A program made the translations under genes and the position numbers. Source: an uncultured Clostridia bacterium (lineage in GTDB: Bacteria; Bacillota; Clostridia; Christensenellales; UBA1242). Taken from it: a stretch of DNA of 64,000 bases. This document shows positions 36,457 through 45,302 of this stretch, piece after piece (within the stretch, counting starts at the first letter, position 1; each line of letters opens with the position of its first letter). The notes under the pieces are model-generated. The model saw only the letters and a program-made list of their open reading frames with translations, ran no database searches and had not been told where the DNA came from. The stretch is from NCBI GenBank assembly GCA_934754495.1, contig CAKVHW010000005.1, positions 41,012 through 105,011 on the forward strand. The letters are read 5' to 3'.

Positions 36457-36517
36457 AACACCTTAAAATAAAGCAAATTTTAAAAAAATTTACTTTAAAA
36501 TAGGGTGTTGTTTTTTG
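36457..36517 (+). terminator. probable terminator after the DUF1292 gene
   Basis: AACACC (36457-36462) pairs with GGTGTT (36504-36509), enclosing further A/T pairing, then T6. Long loop, so moderate confidence. Confidence 0.55.
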
Positions 36518-36527
36518 TAAAAAACAC

Positions 36528-36669
36528 TTGTAATTTGGCTAAGTTTATGGTAAAATGCTTGTGTTTCAAAAATTACACACCTAGTTCATATTTTAAATGC
36601 GGTTGCCTATATGGTTGCATTAAGAGTTTTAAAGGGCTGGGGAGGATTAAAAACAAGGAGGAAAAATAA
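36528..36669 (+). promoter_or_regulatory. rpsB promoter and structured leader
   Basis: TTGTAA (36528-36533), 17-base spacer, TAAAAT (36551-36556). The leader of about 107 bases has an AATGC...GCATT hairpin (about 36596-36620) with inner GCC/GGT pairing, and a second AAGGAGG site before rpsB. It may be an S2-binding autoregulatory leader (inference). Confidence 0.55.
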
Positions 36670-37455
36670 ATGTCAGTAATTTCAATGAAGCAGTTACTAG
36701 AAGCTGGTGTTCACTTTGGACATCAAGCAAGAAAATGGGATCCTAAAATGGCTCCATATATTTTCACTTCAAGAAACGATATTCACATTATCAATCTTGA
36801 GGACACCGTAGTTTTGCTAGACAAAGCATACGATTATATTAAGGAAATGGCTAGTCAAGGCAAAACAATTCTTTTTGTAGGTACTAAAAAACAAGCTCAA
36901 AAGGCTATTGAAGACGAAGCAAAAAGATGCGGAATGTACTACATCAATTCTAGATGGCTTGGTGGTACTCTTACCAACTTTAAGACTATCAGAACTAGAG
37001 TAGAACGTCTTAACAAACTTAACAATATGGAAAAGGTTGGCGAATTTAACCTTCTACCTAAAAAGGAAGTTATCAAACTTAAAGCAGAACGTGATAAGCT
37101 AGAAAAGAACCTTGGCGGTATTAAAGACATGGTTAAACTTCCAGATGTAATGTTTATTGTTGATACTAAGAAAGAACACATTGCAGTAGACGAAGCTAAA
37201 AAACTTAACATTCCTATTGTTGCACTTCTAGACACAAACTGTGACCCAGAACCAATTGATTACATCATTCCTGGAAACGACGATGCTATTCGTGCCGTTC
37301 AACTAATTGCTGCTGCTATTGCAAATGCAGTTATTGAAGCAAAAGAAGGCGTTGCTCCATCTCTAAACACTGAAGAGAACCCAGAAGCAGAAAAAAACAT
37401 TGCTGAAATTGTTAACAAAGAAACAGCAGAAGCTGAACAAAAAGTAGAAGAATAA
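36670..37455 (+). CDS. rpsB: 30S ribosomal protein S2
   Basis: 261 aa. The signature [22 protein letters not shown] opens the protein; FVGTKKQAQ and the [15 protein letters not shown] and [13 protein letters not shown] segments are family motifs. About 35 C-terminal residues are an acidic extension. Strong AAGGAGG site. tsf follows after 18 bases. Confidence 0.97.
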   Translation: MSVISMKQLLEAGVHFGHQARKWDPKMAPYIFTSRNDIHIINLEDTVVLLDKAYDYIKEMASQGKTILFVGTKKQAQKAIEDEAKRCGMYYINSRWLGGTLTNFKTIRTRVERLNKLNNMEKVGEFNLLPKKEVIKLKAERDKLEKNLGGIKDMVKLPDVMFIVDTKKEHIAVDEAKKLNIPIVALLDTNCDPEPIDYIIPGNDDAIRAVQLIAAAIANAVIEAKEGVAPSLNTEENPEAEKNIAEIVNKETAEAEQKVEE

Positions 37456-37473
37456 TTTTAGGGGGAATATAAA

Positions 37474-38118
37474 ATGTATTCAACAGAAGATATTGTAAAA
37501 TTAAGAAAAAGAACCAATGCTGGTGTTATGGATTGTAAAAATGCATTGGTAGAATGTGGTGGCGACCTTGACAAGGCTACTGAATGGCTAAGAGAAAAGG
37601 GTATCGCTAAAGCAGCAAAAAAAGCAGATAGAATTGCAGCTGAAGGTCTTGTATACTCTTACATTCATATGGGTGGCAAGATTGGTGTACTTGTAGAAGT
37701 TAACTGCGAAACAGACTTCGTTGCACGTAGTGAAAATTTTGTAAACCTTTGCAAAGACATAGCTATGCACATTGCTGCCGCTAATCCACTATACCTAGAC
37801 CGTACTACTGTTCCTACAGATGCTCTAGAACACGAAAAAGAAATTTTAAAGGCTCAAGCACTTAACGAAGGCAAACCTGCAAACATTATTGAAAAAATGA
37901 TGGAAGGAAGAGTTAAAAAGTACTATGGCGAAGTTTGTTTGCTAGAACAACCTTTTGTTAAAGATCCATCTAAAACTATCACCGATGTTATCAACGAAGC
38001 TATCTTGGTTATTGGTGAAAAAATCACTGTTAGAAGATTTACTCGTTATGAAATGGGTGAAGGTCTTGAAAAACGTAGCGACAACTTTGTTGAAGAAGTT
38101 ATGGCTCAAACAAAATAA
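37474..38118 (+). CDS. tsf: elongation factor Ts (short form)
   Basis: Nucleotide-exchange factor for EF-Tu. 214 aa compared with about 280-300 in E. coli and Bacillus; this short form, with a reduced core, occurs in several lineages. UBA-like N-terminus ([17 protein letters not shown]), [18 protein letters not shown] and [13 protein letters not shown] (EF-Tu contact, TDFVA) are intact. GGGGGA ribosome binding site. pyrH, which usually follows, is missing; a terminator and the repeat-bearing interval come next. Confidence 0.96.
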   Translation: MYSTEDIVKLRKRTNAGVMDCKNALVECGGDLDKATEWLREKGIAKAAKKADRIAAEGLVYSYIHMGGKIGVLVEVNCETDFVARSENFVNLCKDIAMHIAAANPLYLDRTTVPTDALEHEKEILKAQALNEGKPANIIEKMMEGRVKKYYGEVCLLEQPFVKDPSKTITDVINEAILVIGEKITVRRFTRYEMGEGLEKRSDNFVEEVMAQTK

Positions 38119-38134
38119 TTTTGTTTAATACAAT

Positions 38135-38168
38135 AAAAAACACTCTACAAAATGTAGAGTGTTTTTTG
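38135..38168 (+). terminator. intrinsic terminator after tsf
   Basis: AAAAAACACTCTACA / TGTAGAGTGTTTTTT perfect stem. Confidence 0.92.
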
Positions 38169-38173
38169 TGTTT

Positions 38174-38330
38174 TCACACTTTTTATCATCAAACCGTATT
38201 TTTAGTTTTTGCTTTTGTGGGTTCTGGGGTGCTGTCGCACTTTTTATCAAAACTTACTTTATTTATAGTATTGGAAAATCTAAATCTTTGAGTCGTCGCA
38301 CTTTTTATCAATAACCCGTACTTTTAGTAA
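38174..38330. repeat. three direct repeats at exact 61-base spacing
   Basis: The 12-base core CACTTTTTATCA occurs at 38177, 38238 and 38299, spaced 61 bases each time. Repeats 1 and 3 agree at 28 of 33 bases (offset from 38174 and 38296), continuing through a CCGTA-x-TTTTAGT segment; repeat 2 shares the first 17-19 bases and a displaced ATAGTA. The 25-base stretches between repeats are unrelated. The geometry is CRISPR-like but the repeats are not identical and no cas gene is seen. Confidence 0.7.
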
Positions 38331-38519
38331 TTCCCATTACAAATTCAAAAAAATGAATAATGTTAAGAGTGGAAATTAGAGAAAAAATATTGAATGTGAA
38401 AAGATTACAAGTTGCAATACTCCATAATGTCACTATTCACTTTTAAAAATTTATTATTGTATTGAGTCCATATATTTAAGTTTTATTATATATTTATATA
38501 TAATATATTAATATTTAAG
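38331..38519. other. gene-free AT-rich interval between the repeats and frr
   Basis: No gene supported. It contains 38421-38444, which matches 29521-29544, and a TA-rich tract (38483-38518) resembling the one at 29476-29520. pyrH would be expected about here in relatives. Confidence 0.65.
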
Positions 38520-38548
38520 TTGCAAATTTGTTTTAATTTTAGTAAAAT
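38520..38548 (+). promoter_or_regulatory. promoter for frr-uppS-cdsA-rseP
   Basis: TTGCAA (38520-38525), 17-base spacer, TAAAAT (38543-38548), 30 bases before the frr ATG. Confidence 0.65.
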
Positions 38549-38578
38549 TACAATAATAATGTATTAAGGTGGTAAGTT

Positions 38579-39148
38579 ATGTATTCAGACGAAATTCAAA
38601 TGTATTTAGATGAATTAAAAACAAATTTAGATAAGGCTATTAATCACTTGCAAGACGAACTTTTGCAAATTAGAGCAGGTAGAGCAAATCCAAAGATTAT
38701 AGAACGTATAATGGTTGATTATTATGGTACTATGACACCTATTAACCAAATGGCAACAATTAGTGTTCCAGAGGCTCGTATGGTTGTTGTTAGTGCTTGG
38801 GATATTAGCATGATTAAGGCTATGAGCAAGGCAATTGAAGCTGCTAATCTTGGTCTTAACCCTAGTGATGATGGCCGTACAATTAGGCTTGTTTTTCCAC
38901 AACTAACTGAAGAAAGAAGAAAAGAACTTTGTAAGGAAGTAAGCAAACTTAGCGAACAATCAAAAGTTACTTGCCGTAACGAACGTCGTGACGCAATTGA
39001 AGCATTCCGTACAATGAAGAAAAACAGCGAAATTACCGAAGATGAACTTAGTAATTTGGAAAAAGAAGTTCAAAAAACTTTAGATAATTATATTGCTAAA
39101 ATTGACACAATGACTAGTAATAAAGAAAAAGAAATTATGGAGATTTAA
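38579..39148 (+). CDS. frr: ribosome recycling factor
   Basis: 189 aa; splits post-termination ribosomes with EF-G. Family segments: ELLQIRAGRANPKI near the N-terminus, MATISVPEARMVVVSAWD, and the coiled C-terminal RNERRDAIEAFRTMKKN. TTAAGGTGG ribosome binding site. First gene of the frr-uppS-cdsA-rseP operon. Confidence 0.97.
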   Translation: MYSDEIQMYLDELKTNLDKAINHLQDELLQIRAGRANPKIIERIMVDYYGTMTPINQMATISVPEARMVVVSAWDISMIKAMSKAIEAANLGLNPSDDGRTIRLVFPQLTEERRKELCKEVSKLSEQSKVTCRNERRDAIEAFRTMKKNSEITEDELSNLEKEVQKTLDNYIAKIDTMTSNKEKEIMEI

Positions 39149-39165
39149 TTCCAGCCGGAGATTAT

Positions 39166-39924
39166 ATGAAATTAGACAGTACAAAAATTCCTACTCATGT
39201 TGGAATTATTATAGACGGCAATGGCAGATGGGCAAAGCATAGGGGACTTACTCGTTCTGATGGTCACATTGCTGGTTTTAACAACCTAAAAAAACGTGTA
39301 TTTGATGCGTTTGACTTGGGGGTAAAGATACTTAGTATTTATGCTTTTTCTACTGAAAATTGGAATAGACCACAACCAGAACTTGACTGCTTGTTTGAAT
39401 TGTTTGGCAAGATGTTTAAAGACGACATTGACAAACTTAACGAAAAAGGCGTTAAAGTGCAATTTATGGGCGACTACACAAAATTTCCTGAAAAAGTAGT
39501 TGAAAATTGCGAAAACTTACTAGAAAAAACCAAAAACAACGACAAGTTTATTTTAAATCTTGGCGTAAACTATGGCGGAAAAGATGAACTTGTAAGGGGT
39601 ATTAACCAAATGATTGCTGATGGTAAAACACAAATTAGCAAGGAAGATGTTGATAATAGCCTGTACACAGCGAATTTGCCACCGTTAGACTTTTTAATTC
39701 GTACAAGTGGTGAACAACGTATTAGCAATTTTATGCTTTGGCAAATTGCTTACACTGAGTTTTATTTCCCAAAAACACACTGGCCAGCATTTACTAAACA
39801 TGACTTAGTTAAGGCTTTAAAAGTATATCAAAAACGTCATCGCCGTTTTGGTGCTATAAAAGAAGACGTTAAGAATTACGATTCAACAAATTATGAAAAG
39901 ATAGATGAAAAGGACGAGAAATAA
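39166..39924 (+). CDS. uppS: undecaprenyl diphosphate synthase
   Basis: cis-Prenyltransferase making the C55 lipid carrier for peptidoglycan. 252 aa. IIIDGNGRWAKHRG carries catalytic Asp17 and the NGRW motif; IRTSGEQRISNFMLWQ and the TEFYFPKTHWP segment are conserved. One-base overlap with cdsA. Its substrates, IPP and FPP, need isoprenoid genes not found in the window. Confidence 0.97.
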   Translation: MKLDSTKIPTHVGIIIDGNGRWAKHRGLTRSDGHIAGFNNLKKRVFDAFDLGVKILSIYAFSTENWNRPQPELDCLFELFGKMFKDDIDKLNEKGVKVQFMGDYTKFPEKVVENCENLLEKTKNNDKFILNLGVNYGGKDELVRGINQMIADGKTQISKEDVDNSLYTANLPPLDFLIRTSGEQRISNFMLWQIAYTEFYFPKTHWPAFTKHDLVKALKVYQKRHRRFGAIKEDVKNYDSTNYEKIDEKDEK

Positions 39925-40883
39925 TGAAAAAAAGATTGTTGACGAGTGCTGTTATTGTGGTATTACTTGCACTTGCCTTTGCTAGCAGATTGCTAACACT
40001 TTATGTGTTTGACCTAGTTATGCTAGTAATGGCAGTTATGGGTGTTGTAGAAGTTGCACGAGTTTTGGAAAGAATGGGCAAGCACACGAATATACTAATT
40101 GTGGGCACATTCCCAGCAGTACTTTACCTAATAACAATTTTTATTGTTGAAAAAGGGCTTAGTTGGCACTACCTTGTAATGGGGATTTTCATTGCAATGA
40201 TTGTGTATTTTTTGCTTATTTTCATACTTACTTTGTGTATGAAAAAAACTACTCAAGCCGAACTTACTAAATATGAAATTACCGACACAAAACCTGCTAG
40301 ATATGCGCTTGAAAAAGCTACATATTCACTTGGTGTTTTTGTGTACCCAGCATTACTTTTCTTGACATTAATTTTCTTAAACCACTTTGGACAACTTCAT
40401 TTTGTACATTCCGTTTTGGGTGCTGAAAGCAAAGAGTTTGTGTTCTTTATCTTACTATTTGTATTCACAGTTACTATTTGTACTGATAGTATGGCAATGG
40501 TCACTGGTTCGCTATTAAAAGGACCAAAGCTATGTCCATTAATTAGCCCAAACAAAACTATTAGCGGTGCTATTGGTGGACTAGTTGGTGGTGTTGGAAG
40601 TGGAATGATTTTATACTCAATTTACAACACTTCTAATGCTTTTAAATCACAATTTGCTGTAATTAATGGTAAGTTTTGGGTTATTATTATAATAGCCTTA
40701 TTAGGGTCTATAATTAGTCAAATTGGCGACCTTATTGCAAGTGCTCTAAAGCGTAGAGCAAGAGTTAAGGATTATGGAACAATTTTTCCAGGTCACGGCG
40801 GAGTTATGGATAGAGTAGATGGACTTATCTTCAACTCATTATTCTGCTTTATTGCCTTTACATTGCTAGTTGCTATAGCGTAA
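39924..40883 (+). CDS. cdsA: phosphatidate cytidylyltransferase
   Basis: Integral membrane enzyme making CDP-diacylglycerol for phospholipid synthesis. 319 aa with about eight predicted membrane helices. The CDP-transferase signature is near the C-terminus (SALKRRARVKDYG ... FPGHGGVMDRVDG). Relatives usually carry dxr directly after cdsA; here rseP follows after 13 bases. Confidence 0.95.
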   Translation: MKKRLLTSAVIVVLLALAFASRLLTLYVFDLVMLVMAVMGVVEVARVLERMGKHTNILIVGTFPAVLYLITIFIVEKGLSWHYLVMGIFIAMIVYFLLIFILTLCMKKTTQAELTKYEITDTKPARYALEKATYSLGVFVYPALLFLTLIFLNHFGQLHFVHSVLGAESKEFVFFILLFVFTVTICTDSMAMVTGSLLKGPKLCPLISPNKTISGAIGGLVGGVGSGMILYSIYNTSNAFKSQFAVINGKFWVIIIIALLGSIISQIGDLIASALKRRARVKDYGTIFPGHGGVMDRVDGLIFNSLFCFIAFTLLVAIA

Positions 40884-40896
40884 AAGGAGAATTAAT

Positions 40897-42009
40897 TTGT
40901 TATCTTATCTATGTTCGGTTGGCTCGTTTTTTAAAAGCGTGCTATACATCATTTTAGCCTTGCTTGTGTTAATGATAATGATTGTTATTCATGAATTTGG
41001 TCATTACACTGCAGGCAAAATTTTTAAATTTAAAATAAACGAATTTTCAATCGGTTTTGGTAAAGCATTGTTTAAAAAAACCAAGAAAAATGGCGAGATT
41101 TTTGCTATTAGACTTATTCCACTTGGTGGGTATTGTGCTTTTGAAGGTGAAGACGAAGACGGCAATGTTAGCCCTGATGCCTTTAATAATAAGCCTTGGT
41201 GGCAACGTATTATTGTTCTTTTCTGTGGTGCATTTTTCAACTTTATTTCTGCAATAATTTTCTCGGTTGTTTTGCTTTGCGTGATTGGTGCTGGGTTATC
41301 AAAAATTGAAACAGTTACGGCGCTTCCATCACAGTATGTCGACTCTGCTTACACATTACAACAAGGCGATGTTGTGAAAAAAGTTAATGGTAAAACATGT
41401 ACTTTCTTAAACGGCGGATTTAATGGAATGGTGGGTGCAATTCAAGATGATACAACAGTTATTACACTTACTGTTCAACGTGTTATTGATGGCAAAAAAC
41501 AAGACGTTGAAGTAAAACTTACAAAGCACGCATATGATGTTGAAGGAAACATTGTTGAGGGTGAAGGCACTGTAAACGATTACAAAATTGGCGTTACAAC
41601 AAGTTGGTATAACTACAACTTTGGTCAGGCTTTATTAAAGGCAATTCCTTTCTGTTTTTCGATAGCAGGTGAGTGCTTGGCTATACTTGGCAAATTATTA
41701 ATAGGCAAATATAGTTTACGCAATCTTGGTGGACCAATAACTACAATTACTACAATTGCATCGGCATCATCACAAAGTCTTCTAAATCTATTACTATTAT
41801 TCCCTTTAATAGCTATAAATTTGGCGGTATTTAACTTGCTTCCAATTCCAGCACTTGATGGTGCAAGAATGGTATTTGTTTTAATAGAGGCAATAAGGAA
41901 AAAACCTATTAATCGTGACGTTGAAGCTAAAATTCATGGTATTGGACTTATCGTTTTATTTAGTTTTGTTATTGTTGTAGATTTATTACAATTATTTGTT
42001 TTTAGGTGA
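40897..42009 (+). CDS. rseP: RIP metalloprotease RseP (RasP)
   Basis: Site-2 intramembrane protease. 370 aa, TTG start after AAAGGAG. Zinc-binding HEFGH at residues 32-36 in the first membrane helix; one PDZ domain around 130-200; C-terminal LDGARMVFVLIE supplies the third zinc ligand. In Firmicutes it cleaves anti-sigma factors and leftover signal peptides. ispG, often next in Clostridia, is absent. Confidence 0.95.
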   Translation: MLSYLCSVGSFFKSVLYIILALLVLMIMIVIHEFGHYTAGKIFKFKINEFSIGFGKALFKKTKKNGEIFAIRLIPLGGYCAFEGEDEDGNVSPDAFNNKPWWQRIIVLFCGAFFNFISAIIFSVVLLCVIGAGLSKIETVTALPSQYVDSAYTLQQGDVVKKVNGKTCTFLNGGFNGMVGAIQDDTTVITLTVQRVIDGKKQDVEVKLTKHAYDVEGNIVEGEGTVNDYKIGVTTSWYNYNFGQALLKAIPFCFSIAGECLAILGKLLIGKYSLRNLGGPITTITTIASASSQSLLNLLLLFPLIAINLAVFNLLPIPALDGARMVFVLIEAIRKKPINRDVEAKIHGIGLIVLFSFVIVVDLLQLFVFR

Positions 42010-42011
42010 TT

Positions 42012-43574
42012 ATGGATAAATTATTAGAATACATTAATAAAAACTTTAACAACACTTACTTTAAATTGGTAAGTGTTGTTTACGATAAGGCTACAAAAGT
42101 GGCCACATTTAAACTTATTTATGATGGCGAATTAAAAGAATCGGATAGGCAAAAAATTAAAAACCTTATTGCCGAACTATATGAGCACAAATTCAAGGTT
42201 GACGTAAAACTAAAACGCTCGTACCTAGATGAAGATGCAATTCAAGAATATTGCTACAGAAATGTGCTTGAAAATTGTAAAAGTATATTGGGTTTTTCTA
42301 AGGGTGATGTTAGTGTCAAACTTGAAGAAAGAGTGGCTACTATAAATATTAAAATTGCAAGTCAATTTGTAGAATTTTTACAAAATAAAAACTACGAAAA
42401 ACAACTTGTAAAAGACCTTGACAACAACTTTTTTGGCGAGTTTTATGTGGCTATTGCCGAAAAAGAAGCCGTGCAAGTAGATGATGTAATTAAAGAAAAA
42501 GAAGAAGAACTTGATGCTCTTATTTCGTCCACAGTTTTTAAGAAAGAAAAAACAATTGAAGTGGAACTTGGAGAAGAGTTGTTTGGTGGTGAAATAAGCA
42601 ATATTGCCACCGAAATTGCCGACTTAAAAAGTGCACGACAAGGGGTTGTTGCATGTGGTAAATTACAATATTTTTTGAAAAAATCTTTCACATCAAAACG
42701 TAAAGACGAACAAGGAAATGCCATAGAAAAAGAGTTTTTCACATTTACCCTTAGTGATGGCACGGGCAAACTTCATTGTGTGTGTTTTCCAAACAAACTT
42801 ACGTATGAAAAATTGGCTTCGCTAGAAGAAAAAGACGGCACAGAACTGGTTGTTTTTGGTGACTTAGAAGAATACAACGAAAGGCTAAGTTTTAAAGTGA
42901 AATCAATCTCATTTTGTAAAATTCCAGAGAAAAAGATGGAAGAAGAAACAGTGGAAGAAAAGGGTGTAAATGAAAACTACATATTTGTGAAACCAGAGCC
43001 ATATGTGAATATGAGCCAAGACAACTTTTTGGCAAAAGCATATGAGCCAAACGAGTTTTTAAAACAAAACGATGTTGTTGTATTTGACTTTGAAACAACA
43101 GGGCTTGAATTTAATAAAAATGAAATTATTGAAATTGGTGCTGTAAAACTTGTTAACGGCGAATTGGCTGAAACATTTAGTTGTTTTGTGAAGCCGAAAC
43201 AAGCCATTCCTGATGAAATTACTCAAATTACTCATATCACAAATGATATGGTTAAGGACGCATATCCAATAGATAAAATTATTCCTGATTTTTATAAGTT
43301 TTGTTATGGCTGTGTAATTATGGCTTATAATATTGATTTTGACTACAAGTTTTTGGATTTTGCAGCAAGAAAATTGGGGTATAATTTTAACAACCGCCAA
43401 ATTGATGCATTATATTTAGCACGACTAAATGTTGCTGGTGCTAAAAACTTCAAGTTGGGCAGTATCTGTGCAAAACTTGGTGTTTCGTTAGAAGGTGCTC
43501 ATAGGGCAGTAAATGATGCTGTTGCGACAGCAGAAGTTGTGAAACTTATTAGCTATAATGTTTCACCAAAATAG
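42012..43574 (+). CDS. PolC-derived protein: N-terminal, OB and DEDDh exonuclease domains, no PHP or polymerase
   Basis: 520 aa at the chromosomal position of polC (after rseP, before rimP). Residues 1-205 resemble the PolC N-terminal region; 210-305 an OB fold (VVACGKLQYF ... KVKSISFC); 354-515 a proofreading exonuclease with Asp359 and Glu361 (FDFETTG), Asp444 (YNIDFD) and His497...Asp502 (HRAVND), so the DEDDh set is complete. In full PolC the exonuclease interrupts a PHP domain and is followed by palm, fingers and thumb; here both PHP halves and about 800 polymerase residues are missing, and the gene ends cleanly before a terminator-like hairpin. ATG 42012 (after TTAGGTGAT) is preferred to a GTG 6 bases upstream. 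Likely a stand-alone 3'-5' exonuclease. Confidence 0.85.
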   Translation: MDKLLEYINKNFNNTYFKLVSVVYDKATKVATFKLIYDGELKESDRQKIKNLIAELYEHKFKVDVKLKRSYLDEDAIQEYCYRNVLENCKSILGFSKGDVSVKLEERVATINIKIASQFVEFLQNKNYEKQLVKDLDNNFFGEFYVAIAEKEAVQVDDVIKEKEEELDALISSTVFKKEKTIEVELGEELFGGEISNIATEIADLKSARQGVVACGKLQYFLKKSFTSKRKDEQGNAIEKEFFTFTLSDGTGKLHCVCFPNKLTYEKLASLEEKDGTELVVFGDLEEYNERLSFKVKSISFCKIPEKKMEEETVEEKGVNENYIFVKPEPYVNMSQDNFLAKAYEPNEFLKQNDVVVFDFETTGLEFNKNEIIEIGAVKLVNGELAETFSCFVKPKQAIPDEITQITHITNDMVKDAYPIDKIIPDFYKFCYGCVIMAYNIDFDYKFLDFAARKLGYNFNNRQIDALYLARLNVAGAKNFKLGSICAKLGVSLEGAHRAVNDAVATAEVVKLISYNVSPK

Positions 43575-43579
43575 TGGCG

Positions 43580-43605
43580 AAAACTATTGATTTTATAGTT
43601 TTTTT
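43580..43605 (+). terminator. terminator-like hairpin overlapping the rimP promoter
   Basis: AAAACTAT (43580-43587) and ATAGTTTT (43595-43602) with a T-tract. The -35 box of the rimP promoter lies in its loop. Confidence 0.55.
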
Positions 43606-43615
43606 ATGGTACACT
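43587..43615 (+). promoter_or_regulatory. promoter for the rimP-nusA-infB operon
   Basis: TTGATT (43587-43592), 17-base spacer, TACACT (43610-43615). Confidence 0.6.
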
Positions 43616-43638
43616 ATTAATGCTTTAATAGAATTACT

Positions 43639-43670
43639 AAGTGGGTTTTAATAAATCCACTTTAATTTTT
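43639..43670 (+). promoter_or_regulatory. terminator-like hairpin in the rimP-nusA leader
   Basis: AAGTGGGTTT (43639-43648), TAAT loop, AAATCCACTT (43653-43662), then a T-rich tract to 43670, all between the promoter and the rimP ribosome binding site (AAAGGGAG). It looks like a leader terminator and could let NusA levels feed back on the operon (inference). Confidence 0.5.
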
Positions 43671-43685
43671 GTAAAGGGAGTTTTT

Positions 43686-44156
43686 ATGAACGGCAAAAAA
43701 GTTATTTCAAGTTGTAGACCACAAATAGAAAAAATTGTGGCAGAACTTGGCTATGTTTTGGTGGATATTGAGTACACTAAAAAAGTAAATGGAATGGTGC
43801 TAGAACTATTTATAGATTCACCTAATGGCATCACCCTAAACGATTGCGAAAAGGTGAGCAGGGCTCTTGATAAGCCACTTGACGAAATAAACCCTACAAA
43901 TGATGAGCCATATTGCTTAAATGTTTCGTCACTTGGTCTTGATAGACCACTTACCACAGAATATCAATTCAATAAATATCGTGGTAAAGAAGTTGATGTT
44001 AAGTTCTACAAACCAGTTATGCCTTATAATAAAAAGCTTCTTACGGGAATTTTAGAAAATTGGGACGACAACACTGTTACAATATTGGTTGAGGGCAAAC
44101 CAGCAATACTACAAAAATCTGACATTGCACAAATTGTGCCAGTTATTAATTTTTAA
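43686..44156 (+). CDS. rimP: ribosome maturation factor RimP
   Basis: 156 aa; 30S assembly factor. ATG 43686 follows AAAGGGAG at good spacing; an in-frame ATG at 43641 lies inside the leader hairpin and is rejected. Contains VLVDIEYTKKVNGMVLELFID and the NVSSLGLDRPLTTEYQF segment (usual form EVSSPGLDRPL). First gene of the nusA operon. Confidence 0.95.
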   Translation: MNGKKVISSCRPQIEKIVAELGYVLVDIEYTKKVNGMVLELFIDSPNGITLNDCEKVSRALDKPLDEINPTNDEPYCLNVSSLGLDRPLTTEYQFNKYRGKEVDVKFYKPVMPYNKKLLTGILENWDDNTVTILVEGKPAILQKSDIAQIVPVINF

Positions 44157-44173
44157 AGGAGAAAAATAAAAAA

Positions 44174-45301
44174 ATGACAAGTAAAGATTTTTTTCAAGCA
44201 TTAGACGATTTACAAGAACAAAAAGGTATTAATAAGGATTATTTTGTTGAAGCACTAGAAAGTGCTCTTACAAGTGCCTACAAGAAAAACTTTGGCGAAG
44301 CAAAAAGTGCATTTGTAAAACTAGACCCAGAAAAGAACAGCATTAAGGTTTATTCATACAAAACGGTTGTAGATGAAATTACTGACCCAGATAAAGAAAT
44401 TTTGTTGGGTGATGCAAAACTTATTAAGAAGTCATATAAAGTTGGCGATAGAGTAATCCAAGAAGAAATGCCTAAGGATTTTGGTAGAATTGCAGCACAA
44501 ACAGCAAAACAAGTTGTTATGCAAAGAATTAAAGATGCCGAACGTAATCGTGTTATGGAAGAAGTTAACACAAAACAAGACGAACTTCTTACAGTAATTG
44601 TACGCCGTATTGAAGGTGACAATGTTTACTGCGATATGGGCATTACACAAGTTGAAGGTGTTCTTGGTGGAAAAGACAAAATTCCAGGTGAAAAGTACAC
44701 GCCTAATATGCGTTTGAAAGTGCTAGTTAGAAATATTAAGGAAAGTTATAATATGCCTTATGTTCAACTTACTCGTACAAGTGCAAACTTTGTAAAAAAA
44801 CTTTTCGAACTAGAAGTTCCTGAAGTTCAAAACGAAGAAGTTAAGATTCACAACATCGTAAGAGAAGCCGGCTATCGTACTAAGATTGCTGTGTATAGTG
44901 ACAATAAGACACTAGATGTTGTTGGTGCATGCGTAGGTAATAAGGGTATGAGAGTTAATGCAATTGTTAACGAACTTAATGGCGAAAAAATTGACATTGT
45001 GCCATATAGTGAAAACCCAGCAGAATTTATTGCTTCTGCATTAAGCCCTGCAACAGTACTTCATGTAGAAGTAAATCAAAATGAAAAAAAATCTTTGGCT
45101 GTTGTTCCTGATGACAAACTTTCACTTGCAATTGGCAAAGCTGGTCAAAACGTTAGACTTGCAGCAAGACTTACTGGCTGGAAAATTGACGTTAAGGCAA
45201 AGAGTGTTGTACCTAGCCTAGACCTTGGTGAAAACTATAGCGATGAAAACAATTATGACAACTTGTTTGAAGGCGAAGATGCTTTTGGAGAATTAGAATA
45301 G
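44174..45301 (+). CDS. nusA: transcription elongation/termination factor NusA
   Basis: 375 aa: N-terminal RNA-polymerase-binding domain (1-125), S1 domain (about 130-200), two KH domains (about 220-345; REAGYRTKIAVYS, VGACVGNKGMRVNAI and LAIGKAGQNVRLAARLTGW) and a short acidic tail, without the long C-terminal repeats of proteobacteria. AAAGGAG precedes the ATG. Confidence 0.97.
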   Translation: MTSKDFFQALDDLQEQKGINKDYFVEALESALTSAYKKNFGEAKSAFVKLDPEKNSIKVYSYKTVVDEITDPDKEILLGDAKLIKKSYKVGDRVIQEEMPKDFGRIAAQTAKQVVMQRIKDAERNRVMEEVNTKQDELLTVIVRRIEGDNVYCDMGITQVEGVLGGKDKIPGEKYTPNMRLKVLVRNIKESYNMPYVQLTRTSANFVKKLFELEVPEVQNEEVKIHNIVREAGYRTKIAVYSDNKTLDVVGACVGNKGMRVNAIVNELNGEKIDIVPYSENPAEFIASALSPATVLHVEVNQNEKKSLAVVPDDKLSLAIGKAGQNVRLAARLTGWKIDVKAKSVVPSLDLGENYSDENNYDNLFEGEDAFGELE

Positions 45302-45302
45302 A

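Noticed and set aside
38174..38330. CRISPR array
   Set aside because: Only three diverged repeats, spacing shorter than most 36-base-repeat arrays, and no cas genes; reported instead as a repeat cluster of unknown nature.
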